NCBI RefSeq assembly: GCF_017426725.1
Contig: NZ_JAERMS010000021.1
Span: forward strand, 1-44,850
DNA from: Prevotella illustrans
GTDB lineage: Bacteria > Bacteroidota > Bacteroidia > Bacteroidales > Bacteroidaceae
Direction of reading: 5' to 3'
Length of the DNA: 44,850 nucleotides
The notes below the pieces were generated by a model that did no database searches, was not told where the DNA came from, and saw nothing but the letters and a program-made list of their open reading frames with translations. Positions 18,376-26,692 of this stretch are shown here, piece after piece; position 1 is the first letter of the stretch, and the number at the start of each line of letters is the position of its first letter. Position numbers and translations under genes: made by a program.

Positions 18376-20013
18376 TTAGAACCAGAAGCCGCTTGAGTCT
18401 TCTTTGCTTTCGCCTTTCAGATTCCAGTAGAATTCGGCCAAAGCCGTAGTGAAATCCTTGATACCGAAGGCCTCCATGAGCGAACGAATCGCGCGGCGGT
18501 CGCTTTCGGGATAGGTGTTCTCGTCTTTGCTTAAATTGTCGAAATCGTCCAGATCGGTCTTCAGTTCCTTTTCGCTCGCATCCATATAAATGTTGATCGG
18601 AATGCTGATGGTCGGCAGCCAGCTCTCTTCGGTTGTCTGTCGGCTTGTCGGCGCGTAGAAAGGAGAGGCTTGGCCGTCGGCCTGTTTCGACTGGCGGGCG
18701 CGCATCAGTTTGATTTCCATGTTGAATTTCTTGTGTGTGCGTTTGAAGTAGAAGTAGCCTTTGAGACCGATGGGATTCTTTTCACCAATGAAGGAGGCCT
18801 TGTCAAACTTGTTGGTCTTGTTCCATGGGTCGGTATCGCAATAGAGATAGTTGAAAAAATCGGTGCCGTTTTTGTCGGTAGTCTCCTCCTTTCCGCCATA
18901 GGCGGGCTTGATGTCGCTTACCTGGAAGAAGTGTTGATAGTGTTGATCTTCGCCGTTGTCGACGATCCGGCCGGTGATTTCGTTGTCGTTCTTGTCGAAG
19001 TAGTGGATGGCAAAGGCCGAAACGCGATTCCATTCGTCATTTTCACAGCCAACCAGAGATACGCGGTCGTTATTGCCCTCGGCCACCCAACGACCTTTCT
19101 CCAGCCGATAGATGAGTTTGTAGTTGCGGCCCATGTACTTATTTTCCTTGGGAACGGGGTTCTGGTGGAAGGCTAACGGACCGTGCAGATGGCCTTCGTA
19201 GATGTCGATTTCGACCTTGGCGGGCTGAATCATGTCGGCGGGCGTCTCTTCCGGCGCACCGTCTATCTCGATGGGTAGTTTCACGTTGATATCCCACACG
19301 CCCGTGCTGAGCAGCGATTTGGCCGGCAGATAGAACGGAGAAGGCTTGTTGTTTTCGTCAAACTTGCTGCCGGCGGCATGAAGCAGATCGACCGAGAGGG
19401 GGAATTTTCGGCCCGGTTTGACGAAGCGGATGAAGCCTTGGAAGCCCATCGGGTTGGTTTCGCCGATAAAACTGCCGTTCAGCTCGTCGGCATAGCGGTA
19501 GTCGTAGGGCAATTCAGCCTTGTCGCTGACGCGCACCGACCCCGTGGAGCCACCCACCGTCACCTGCTTGTACGTGGAGAAGAAGTGTTGGTGAATCTTG
19601 TCCTGGCCCGCTGCGAAGAACTGGTCGTTCATCAGTTTGCCGGCGTCGTTGTAATATTCCATCTTCAGCAGATACACCACGTTGGGGTGGTCTTTGCTGT
19701 TTTTCACCTTGAACTTATCGTTCGTGCTCGTCACGTGCCAGCCTTCATTGGGCGTGGTCTGCCATTCTATCACCTGGGCGGCTGTGCCGTCGGCTTTGAA
19801 GTCGGCCATGCGGGGACTGTTGTCGAACTTGTCGCTGCTGCTGAGAGTGCCCTCCTGCAGGGTAAAGACGGCCCTGACGGGGTCCTCGTGTAACTTGTTT
19901 TTCTTCTCGTTTTCCGGTTTTTCGGGGCTGCATGAAACCATGCCGGCCGATACCAAGAATCCTGCGGCAAGCAGGAGGATGGAGTTGAATGTTTTCATTC
20001 TCATAATTGTCAA
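18376..20013 (-). CDS. Lipoprotein with two tandem copies of a ~205-residue domain, partner of a TonB receptor
   Basis: This protein is up to 545 aa; internal starts at 20004 or 19998 (MKTFNSILLL) are possible. A lipoprotein signal peptide ends at about Cys28 (SAGMVSC), so it should be membrane-anchored in the periplasm or at the surface. The body contains two similar halves (about 44-253 and 268-478). Each has an EGxL segment (EGTLSS / EGHLHGP), a QHFF motif (HQHFF at 141-145, YQHFF at 359-363), FIGExNPxGxxGxxxF (182-197 / 408-423), a K-F-x-x-x-L-x-x-A segment, SPFYxP (225-230 / 450-455) and a closing strand (VWDINVKLPIEID / LPTISIPINIYMD). I do not recognise the family. The histidines and the adjacent ZnuD-like receptor suggest metal or ligand capture, by inference. 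Confidence 0.75.
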   Translation of the reverse strand: MTIMRMKTFNSILLLAAGFLVSAGMVSCSPEKPENEKKNKLHEDPVRAVFTLQEGTLSSSDKFDNSPRMADFKADGTAAQVIEWQTTPNEGWHVTSTNDKFKVKNSKDHPNVVYLLKMEYYNDAGKLMNDQFFAAGQDKIHQHFFSTYKQVTVGGSTGSVRVSDKAELPYDYRYADELNGSFIGETNPMGFQGFIRFVKPGRKFPLSVDLLHAAGSKFDENNKPSPFYLPAKSLLSTGVWDINVKLPIEIDGAPEETPADMIQPAKVEIDIYEGHLHGPLAFHQNPVPKENKYMGRNYKLIYRLEKGRWVAEGNNDRVSLVGCENDEWNRVSAFAIHYFDKNDNEITGRIVDNGEDQHYQHFFQVSDIKPAYGGKEETTDKNGTDFFNYLYCDTDPWNKTNKFDKASFIGEKNPIGLKGYFYFKRTHKKFNMEIKLMRARQSKQADGQASPFYAPTSRQTTEESWLPTISIPINIYMDASEKELKTDLDDFDNLSKDENTYPESDRRAIRSLMEAFGIKDFTTALAEFYWNLKGESKEDSSGFWF

Positions 20014-20051
20014 ATATTAAATGATTATAAATTCGGGTTGGGATTGGCGCG

Positions 20052-22169
20052 TTAGAAAGTCCATGTGACGATGCAGCGGATGTCGCGGCCCATGTCGTGG
20101 GCATAGTATCGGCTGCGGTTGGTATATTCTTTATACTCTTTGTTGAGGAGGTTGTCGCCTGCCAGCGTCAGCCGAAGGGCCTGTTGGTGGGGCAGTCGCC
20201 AGTCGATACCGGCTTCGAAGCCCAGCAGATGGTAGGCCGGTGGGGTGAAAGCCACAAGGTCTGTGGCCGGATCGAAACGCGTCTGTTTGGCCACGTAGCG
20301 GTGGGTAAGGCCGGCGTGGGGCGTGATGACAGCCTTCGTCTGCGGTTTCCAGGAGAGAGAATGGGTTAGCCGGGTACTGGGAATGTAGGGCAGATAGTTG
20401 TGGGTGGTGCGCTCGTTGCCCCAAATAAGAGCCGTCACGACATGGTAGTCGAGCTGCGGCACAGGGCGCAGGTGCAGGTCGAGGTCTACGCCACGGAAGT
20501 AGGCCTTGGTCTGCCGGTACTGGAAGACGGGATAGGCGCCCGACACGACGATGATATTGCGGCGTGTGGGCTGGTCGTAGATGTAGTTGTTGATCCACTG
20601 GAGATAGGCGTCGAGCCGGACGCTCAGCACGGGATGGCTGTATTGTAGCGAGGCGATCCATTTGTAGCTTTGCTCCGACCGCAACGTAGAATCGCCCTTG
20701 ACGAACATGCCCGAGCTCAGTTCATTGCCGTTGCTGTAGAGTTCATATACGTGGGGCGCACGCCAAGCTACGCCGAAGTTGGTGGTCATTGTCCAATGAC
20801 GGCAGGGGCGATAGTGAGCGCCCAGACTGTAGGTCAGGTTGTAGAAGTCGCGTTTGCCACCATAGCGTTGCCCTGTCCAGTCGTAGCCGTCGGCCTCGGT
20901 GTGTTGCAGATCGCCTCGCAGGCCACCTTCCATGCCCCAAGTATCGCGTGTCAGCTTTTGAAGAAAGTAGGCACCACCCGCCAACTCCGTGTAATTCGGG
21001 ATGATGGGTACCACGCCCGTGCCTCGTTCGCTGTGGTTTTCGGTGTTGATGAGCTGTAGTCCGCCCTCGCTTTGCCAGTTGTTGTATGACTTTTTCCACG
21101 TGAGCGTGTTCTGAAGCGATTGCAGATGCAGGCTGACGGTGGGAATATCGGAGTGGTTCATACGCCGGATGCGGTTTTCGCGTCGGTCGTCTTTCTGAAA
21201 GGTCGTTTGCCAGACGAAGTCGCCCAGTGCCTCGTTGTGCAGCGAAATTTTGGCGAATGCGGTATGGTGGTCAATCTTTTGGTGTGGATATCCGATTTTG
21301 CGGCTGAACGGCGTGAAGATCACGGGGCGTCCGAGCTGCACGCGCTCCTGCAGCAGCTGTTCGTTGCCCATCTGGGCACTTTGCATCACGCCCAGCTTCT
21401 GGCTGAAATAGCTATACCCGATCTCCGTGCGCCACCGTCCCCGGTCGTACCCCAGATTGACGGCCACGTCGTTTTCGCGTAGTCCGGTGTTGTTCAGCAG
21501 ATAGTGGGCAGTGCTCCTGTCGCCGCCGTTTTCCCAGTTGGCATGAACGCGCCAGGCCAGATGCCGGTCCCAGGACATGGTGCCTTCGGCGTAACCCGAC
21601 AGAGAGAAGCGGCGCCCGTTGCTTCCGTAGAGACTTGAGACCTTGCCCCGCACCTGTTGTTGTCCGTAGGGCAGTGGGCTTTGGTTCATCAGGATGATAC
21701 CGCCAAGGGCCTCGGAGCCGTATTTTACGGATTCGGCGCCCTTTACCACTTCGATGGTGGAGTAGCCGTTCTTGTCTACTTCGGGCGCGTGGTCGGAGCC
21801 CCACTGTTGTCCGGTGAGTCTGGCGTCGTTGCTCATCAGCAATATCCGATTGCCATACATGCCGTGGATGACGGGCTTGGCTACGATGGTGCCGGTCTGG
21901 ATGGAGCTCATGCCGCTGATGTTTTCGAGCAGCGAGGCCAGCGATTTACCCATGGAGCGAGTGATAGCCGTGCTTCCGAGTTGCTGTTGCACGTGGTTGG
22001 CGCCAAGGGTGGAATGCCTGCCCGTGACAATGACTTCCTGGATGGTGAGTGAGTCGTGAATACTGTTTTCCCCGCTGAGCCTGTCTTGCGCTTGCGAGTG
22101 GGCACCGCAAGTCGTGAGCAGGCATAAAACCGGCAACGACTTGCGTATGCTTAATTTGAAGTTGAGCAT
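20052..22169 (-). CDS. TonB-dependent outer-membrane receptor, ZnuD-like
   Basis: This 705-aa receptor has a signal peptide (about 1-27), a TonB box-like segment (TIQEVIVTG, about 42-50), a plug domain (about 55-170) and a 22-strand barrel ending in the aromatic C-terminus VTWTF. The plug reads SIQTGTIVAKPVIHGMYGNRILLMSND...WGSDHAPEVDKNGYSTIEVVKGAESVKYGSEALGG. The GSDHAPEVD motif and general pattern resemble the zinc receptor ZnuD and related metal receptors. There is no carboxypeptidase-like N-terminal extension and no SusD partner. It is followed 38 nt later by the duplicated lipoprotein and preceded by a His/Cys-rich peptide gene. Zinc or another transition metal is the best guess, not demonstrated. 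Confidence 0.85.
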   Translation of the reverse strand: MLNFKLSIRKSLPVLCLLTTCGAHSQAQDRLSGENSIHDSLTIQEVIVTGRHSTLGANHVQQQLGSTAITRSMGKSLASLLENISGMSSIQTGTIVAKPVIHGMYGNRILLMSNDARLTGQQWGSDHAPEVDKNGYSTIEVVKGAESVKYGSEALGGIILMNQSPLPYGQQQVRGKVSSLYGSNGRRFSLSGYAEGTMSWDRHLAWRVHANWENGGDRSTAHYLLNNTGLRENDVAVNLGYDRGRWRTEIGYSYFSQKLGVMQSAQMGNEQLLQERVQLGRPVIFTPFSRKIGYPHQKIDHHTAFAKISLHNEALGDFVWQTTFQKDDRRENRIRRMNHSDIPTVSLHLQSLQNTLTWKKSYNNWQSEGGLQLINTENHSERGTGVVPIIPNYTELAGGAYFLQKLTRDTWGMEGGLRGDLQHTEADGYDWTGQRYGGKRDFYNLTYSLGAHYRPCRHWTMTTNFGVAWRAPHVYELYSNGNELSSGMFVKGDSTLRSEQSYKWIASLQYSHPVLSVRLDAYLQWINNYIYDQPTRRNIIVVSGAYPVFQYRQTKAYFRGVDLDLHLRPVPQLDYHVVTALIWGNERTTHNYLPYIPSTRLTHSLSWKPQTKAVITPHAGLTHRYVAKQTRFDPATDLVAFTPPAYHLLGFEAGIDWRLPHQQALRLTLAGDNLLNKEYKEYTNRSRYYAHDMGRDIRCIVTWTF

Positions 22170-22276
22170 TATTTAAAATATAAAAAAGGTGGACATGCCT
22201 GTATAATGGCACGCATAAAACCATGAGATACGGTAGCGGAAAGCCGTTGGCCATATTGCCATTTTCTGCGACAGCT

Positions 22277-22315
22277 AACTTGTCAACTCGTCTATTTGTC
22301 AACTCGTCAACTTGT
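22277..22315. repeat. Short tandem repeat of TTGTCAACTCGTC
   Basis: TTGTCAACTCGTC occurs at 22280-22292 and 22296-22308, followed by a partial third unit AACTTGT. It lies between the TonB receptor start and the small His/Cys-rich gene. The related CAACTTGTCAAC recurs in the hairpin at 36503-36549. Confidence 0.7.
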
Positions 22316-22368
22316 ATGACACGGCAAGGGCTGCTGCCGGTATCGAAAACTATAAAAAAGAAGTGGTT

Positions 22369-22689
22369 TTATGCCTGGCAAGGAGGCGAATGGCTGTTTA
22401 TCGAGCCGACCGGCCGATAAACGGTTTGCATGGAAACGATATATTTGTGCAAGAGCGTTACCTTGATGACCGGCACAAACTCGATGAATTGGGCCTCGGT
22501 AGCCTTGTGCATCGTAAATTCACAGATGCTACACGACGGCTGAACCACGGTGTGATGGCATGCTTCGGTCTGATGGGAAGAATGGCAAGATACGTAGTGG
22601 TAGTGGGAGCTCTTAAGCACAAAAGCCGATAAGAACACTAATAGTAGTGTCCAAGCATAAAATGTTCTTATCGTCTTCTTCGCTTTCAT
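22369..22689 (-). CDS. Small membrane protein with His/Cys-rich segment
   Basis: From the Met at 22689 (MKAKKTIRTFYAW) the product is 106 aa; a start at 22722 would add 11 residues. One hydrophobic helix (about 10-26, FYAWTLLLVFLSAFVLK) is followed by a His/Cys-rich stretch, SSHYHYVSCHSSHQTEACHH, then CSIC. These residues could bind metal just outside the inner membrane. I do not recognise a named family; it resembles small proteins found beside TonB metal receptors in Bacteroidetes. It lies upstream of the ZnuD-like receptor on the same strand with a 199-nt gap, and has a hairpin immediately upstream of its start. Confidence 0.6.
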   Translation of the reverse strand: MKAKKTIRTFYAWTLLLVFLSAFVLKSSHYHYVSCHSSHQTEACHHTVVQPSCSICEFTMHKATEAQFIEFVPVIKVTLLHKYIVSMQTVYRPVGSINSHSPPCQA

Positions 22690-22699
22690 TGGATAAAGA

Positions 22700-22730
22700 A
22701 AGGGCCGATTGGCAATCGCCAAAGGCCTTT
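22700..22730 (-). promoter_or_regulatory. Nested hairpin in the leader of the His/Cys-rich peptide gene
   Basis: TTGGC (22709-22713) and GCCAA (22718-22722) pair around a 4-nt loop. Flanking AAGGGCC and GGCCTTT add an outer stem with one mismatch. It ends 10 nt before the preferred start codon and covers the alternative upstream start at 22722, so it may influence translation or act as an operator. Confidence 0.45.
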
Positions 22731-22881
22731 TAAATAATTATCGGAGATAAAATTACGGCGAAAAGCTGATATGTACAAATTAAGATTCTTGTAGATAAGT
22801 TTTTTTAACGGCAGTGTTCGGATTATAAGATTTTTTCAATGAAAGTACGACATGCCTTATCTTGGCAGCCCTTAACAGCAT

Positions 22882-22907
22882 GAAGGCTACCTTCACAGGT
22901 AACCTTC
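22882..22907 (-). terminator. Hairpin downstream of the flavodoxin-DUF2023 genes
   Basis: GAAGGCTACC (22882-22891) and GGTAACCTTC (22898-22907) pair at 9 of 10 positions around TTCACA, 38 nt past the DUF2023 stop on the minus strand. No T tract follows, so terminator function is uncertain. Confidence 0.4.
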
Positions 22908-22945
22908 ACATCTATAATACAAAGACATTTTGAAATCTATGCTAC

Positions 22946-23308
22946 TTAAGCAAGATCGTTATATTTGAGTTTACAAAATCGTTTACACTGACCGCAGATG
23001 TCGTAGCCGAGCAACGCGCCCAAGATAAAATCCTCTTCAGGACTTAACTGATGGAGCGGTTGATTGATGAATGTGCGTACGACATCCATACACTCACGGC
23101 GACCAAAGAACAAATTGATACGTTTGTTGCCTATGGGTTGCACCAGATAATCTATCTTTTGGCGTTCCAACTTGTCGATGGCCTGTTGCTGGTATCGGTC
23201 AGGGAACGTGTAGAGTACCATATTGCGCACTCCCTTTTTGTATTGATAGATTTGTTCTGACAGGACACGCATGTCTGTCGGAACAGCTTCTGCTGTCATC
23301 ATAGGCAC
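22946..23308 (-). CDS. DUF2023 family protein, flavodoxin-associated
   Basis: The product is 120 aa at most; the conserved part starts at MRVLSEQIYQYKKGVRNMVLYT (Met13, 23272). Further family features are IDKLERQKIDYLVQPIGNKRINLFFGRRECMDVVRTFI and the C-terminal LSPEEDFILGALLGYDICGQCKRFC, with a CxxC-x2-C cysteine group. The function is unknown. It begins 6 nt after the flavodoxin stop, the usual neighbourhood for DUF2023 in Bacteroidetes, so it probably partners or modulates flavodoxin. Confidence 0.85.
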   Translation of the reverse strand: MPMMTAEAVPTDMRVLSEQIYQYKKGVRNMVLYTFPDRYQQQAIDKLERQKIDYLVQPIGNKRINLFFGRRECMDVVRTFINQPLHQLSPEEDFILGALLGYDICGQCKRFCKLKYNDLA

Positions 23309-23314
23309 TGAGGA

Positions 23315-23818
23315 TTACAGTTTCGGAGCTATCTCGCCTACCCAGGCAGCGATTCTCTCGTCGGTTTTGTTGTCCTCATTCACTTCATCGAGGGCCAGGC
23401 CGACAAACTTTCCATCAACGATGGCTTCAGAATCATCGAATGTATAGCCTTCGGTAGAAACCTCGCCAATGATATTTGCGCCCGCTTCCTTAGCCGCATT
23501 GTAAAGTTCTGCCATGCCGCCACAGAATGTGTCGCTGTAGCTTTCGGAGTCTCCGCAGCCGAAGATGGCTACCGTTTTGCCGTTGAGATTGGTTTTCTTG
23601 ATGACGGCAACACCGTCGTACCAGTCGTCCTGCAGTTCGCCGGCACCCCAAGTAGAGGTTCCTAAAATCAGATTCTGATAGCCGTCGAGTTGCTCGGACG
23701 AGATGGAAGCGGCTTCCAAGATGTCAGAAGAGTCAACGCCTAATTTACCGGCGATACGCGATGCGAGTTCTTCACAGGTTCCCGTTGACGAACCGTAGAT
23801 GATGCAAGTCTTATTCAT
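23315..23818 (-). CDS. fldA: Flavodoxin
   Basis: This 167-aa long-chain flavodoxin is a low-potential FMN electron carrier that can replace ferredoxin. The N-terminal phosphate-binding loop reads IIYGSSTGTCEELA (5-18). The loop LILGTSTWGAGELQDDW (about 50-66) and the segment VAIFGCGDSESYSDTFCGGM (about 83-102) supply the isoalloxazine contacts. It is co-transcribed with the DUF2023 gene. A TACCTTTG box lies about 57 nt upstream, and the gene is followed by other redox genes on the same strand. Confidence 0.95.
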   Translation of the reverse strand: MNKTCIIYGSSTGTCEELASRIAGKLGVDSSDILEAASISSEQLDGYQNLILGTSTWGAGELQDDWYDGVAVIKKTNLNGKTVAIFGCGDSESYSDTFCGGMAELYNAAKEAGANIIGEVSTEGYTFDDSEAIVDGKFVGLALDEVNEDNKTDERIAAWVGEIAPKL

Positions 23819-23874
23819 AATGTTCTTTTTTCTTACGAATGTTTATTAAATGAATATATTTTCTGTCACGATTG

Positions 23875-23882
23875 CAAAGGTA
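23875..23882 (-). promoter_or_regulatory. Putative flavodoxin promoter
   Basis: The minus strand reads TACCTTTG (TAnnTTTG). About 20 nt further upstream is ATTG, a partial match to the -33 TTTG element. Confidence 0.55.
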
Positions 23883-24000
23883 TGACCATTTTCATAAACG
23901 AACAATACCTAAAAACGATGAAAAGACAAGATGACTTTTTTCATCATTTTTAGGTATCAGACAGTCTTTGTGGAGCTGTGTTGGTCAGTTTTGTTGCAGC

Positions 24001-24231
24001 TTAGTGGTTGCACATCTTGCTCATGTCGGCCGTGAAAGCGTCGCCGGCAGGCATGAACTTGCCGTGTGCCTCAAGAAAATCCACGAGTTCGGTGGCCGTC
24101 ATGCCTTCTGCGTGGCAGGTGCGGAAGCGCTCTTCGGCTCCAAACTGCCTGATGATGGCTTCTACCAGACTCTCTTTGGTTGCGTATGTTTGTCCTTCCA
24201 TCATGTGAAGGACGTCGTGTCCGTGTGTCAT
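24001..24231 (-). CDS. YecH family (DUF2492) small metal-binding-like protein
   Basis: This 76-aa protein reads MTHGHDVLHMM, then YATKESLVEAIIRQFGAEERFRTCHAEGMTATELVDFLEAHGKF and a C-terminal MSKMCNH. The GxDVLxMM start, FRTCHAEGMTA motif and C-terminal Cys match the YecH/DUF2492 family, annotated as metal-binding by its conserved His and Cys residues. No role is established. It lies between the flavodoxin promoter region and the enolase terminator on the minus strand and is probably expressed on its own. Confidence 0.85.
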   Translation of the reverse strand: MTHGHDVLHMMEGQTYATKESLVEAIIRQFGAEERFRTCHAEGMTATELVDFLEAHGKFMPAGDAFTADMSKMCNH

Positions 24232-24251
24232 AATTGAATGCTGATATTAAG

Positions 24252-24288
24252 AAAAGCCGGGATTACCCATTCGTAAGCCCGGCTTTTT
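24252..24288 (-). terminator. Rho-independent terminator of enolase
   Basis: AAAAGCCGGG (24252-24261) pairs with CCCGGCTTTT (24278-24287), extended inside by TTAC/GTAA. On the minus strand it lies about 30 nt past the enolase stop and ends in a short T run. Confidence 0.85.
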
Positions 24289-24317
24289 CGGATTATAAAA
24301 TAGTTATGAATAGTGGC

Positions 24318-25640
<1,323 letters not shown>

Positions 25641-25664
25641 TTATTAATGTGAATATTGATGATG

Positions 25665-25672
25665 CAAAGTTA
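25665..25672 (-). promoter_or_regulatory. Putative enolase -7 box
   Basis: The minus strand reads TAACTTTG (TAnnTTTG), 39 nt upstream of the eno start codon. No clear -33 TTTG is seen. Confidence 0.55.
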
Positions 25673-25711
25673 GGGAATAGCCAACAAAGTGGCAATACCT
25701 ATAAATGGTTA

Positions 25712-26254
25712 TTAATAGTTCTGAGCGTCAATTTCGAAGAAGCTTTGTGGGTGTTTGCAGGTTGGGCAAACCTTAGGGGCCTTCGGGCCGATAACGATAT
25801 GACCGCAGTTGCGACACTTCCATATACGGTCACCATCGCGGCTGAACACGATACCGTCCTTGATATTCTGTAACAGCTTCAGGTAACGCTCCTCATGGTG
25901 CTTCTCGATGGCAGCTACCAATTCAAACCTGGCAGCGATCTCGGTAAAGCCTTCCTCGCGTGCCTCCTTGGCCATGTTGGCATACATATCGGTCCATTCG
26001 TAGTTTTCGCCGTCGGCGGCGTCTTGCAGATTGGTCATGGTATCGGCAATTTCACCACCGTGCAGGTATTTGAACCATAATTTCGCGTGTTCTTTCTCGT
26101 TTTGTGCCGTTTCTTCAAACAATGCCGCAATCTGTTCATAACCGTCTTTCCTCGCCTTGGAAGCGTAGAAAGAATATTTGTTACGTGCCTGGCTCTCACC
26201 GGCGAATGCAATTTGGAGATTCTTCTCTGTCTTTGTACCTTTTAAATCTTTCAT
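25712..26254 (-). CDS. Rubrerythrin
   Basis: From [13 protein letters not shown] (26254) the protein is 180 aa; a start at 26260 adds two residues. The N-terminal ferritin-like di-iron domain has the paired motifs [11 protein letters not shown] and [17 protein letters not shown], then [19 protein letters not shown] (ExxH-type ligands). The C-terminal rubredoxin domain has CxxC pairs: [10 protein letters not shown] and [14 protein letters not shown]. Rubrerythrin reduces hydrogen peroxide with electrons from rubredoxin or NADH and is a major oxidative-stress defence in anaerobes. It lies 31 nt after the GNAT gene and probably shares its transcript. Confidence 0.97.
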   Translation of the reverse strand: MKDLKGTKTEKNLQIAFAGESQARNKYSFYASKARKDGYEQIAALFEETAQNEKEHAKLWFKYLHGGEIADTMTNLQDAADGENYEWTDMYANMAKEAREEGFTEIAARFELVAAIEKHHEERYLKLLQNIKDGIVFSRDGDRIWKCRNCGHIVIGPKAPKVCPTCKHPQSFFEIDAQNY

Positions 26255-26285
26255 AATCAAATTATTTTGTAAACGAATGTCTTTG

Positions 26286-26576
26286 TTATTCTAATGAATT
26301 TGCAACTAAGTGTTGTAGGTCGGGATGTCTGTCAAAATAGACTTTCGCAAACGAGCAGACAGGCTCCACCCGCATTTGTTGCTTTCGAGCCTCGGCTATG
26401 GCTGCTTCTACAAGTGCCTTGCCTACGCCTTTGCCTTCATTACCCTTGAAAGTATAGGTGTGCAGGATGCGCAGTTTGCCGTTTTCTATTTCATATTCCA
26501 ATTTACCCAAGGCTATGTCGCCTTCGAACGCCTCTACACGCCCTTGCTTGTTATCGTTGTTGATAATTGTCTTCAT
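26286..26576 (-). CDS. Small GNAT N-acetyltransferase (YjdJ/COG2388 type)
   Basis: This 96-aa protein has the mini-GNAT pattern: [71 protein letters not shown]. The acetyl-CoA pyrophosphate loop is the [11 protein letters not shown] segment. The acceptor is unknown. It lies directly upstream of rubrerythrin on the same strand. Confidence 0.88.
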   Translation of the reverse strand: MKTIINNDNKQGRVEAFEGDIALGKLEYEIENGKLRILHTYTFKGNEGKGVGKALVEAAIAEARKQQMRVEPVCSFAKVYFDRHPDLQHLVANSLE

Positions 26577-26692
26577 ATCATTGCGTTTTGTTGATTAACG
26601 TTATCCTATTAGATATGTTAAATCCTAAGAACGCAAAATGTATGCCATCTACTCGGCGCGACAAAAGGGCAGGAAGCGTGGCCACATTTTGT

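Noticed and set aside
18670..19893. Two open frames of about 170 codons opposite the duplicated lipoprotein
   Set aside because: They mirror the lipoprotein reading frame and show no independent start context or domain.
22277..22315. CRISPR-like repeat
   Set aside because: Only two to three short units with a 3-nt gap; no spacers and no cas genes in the window.
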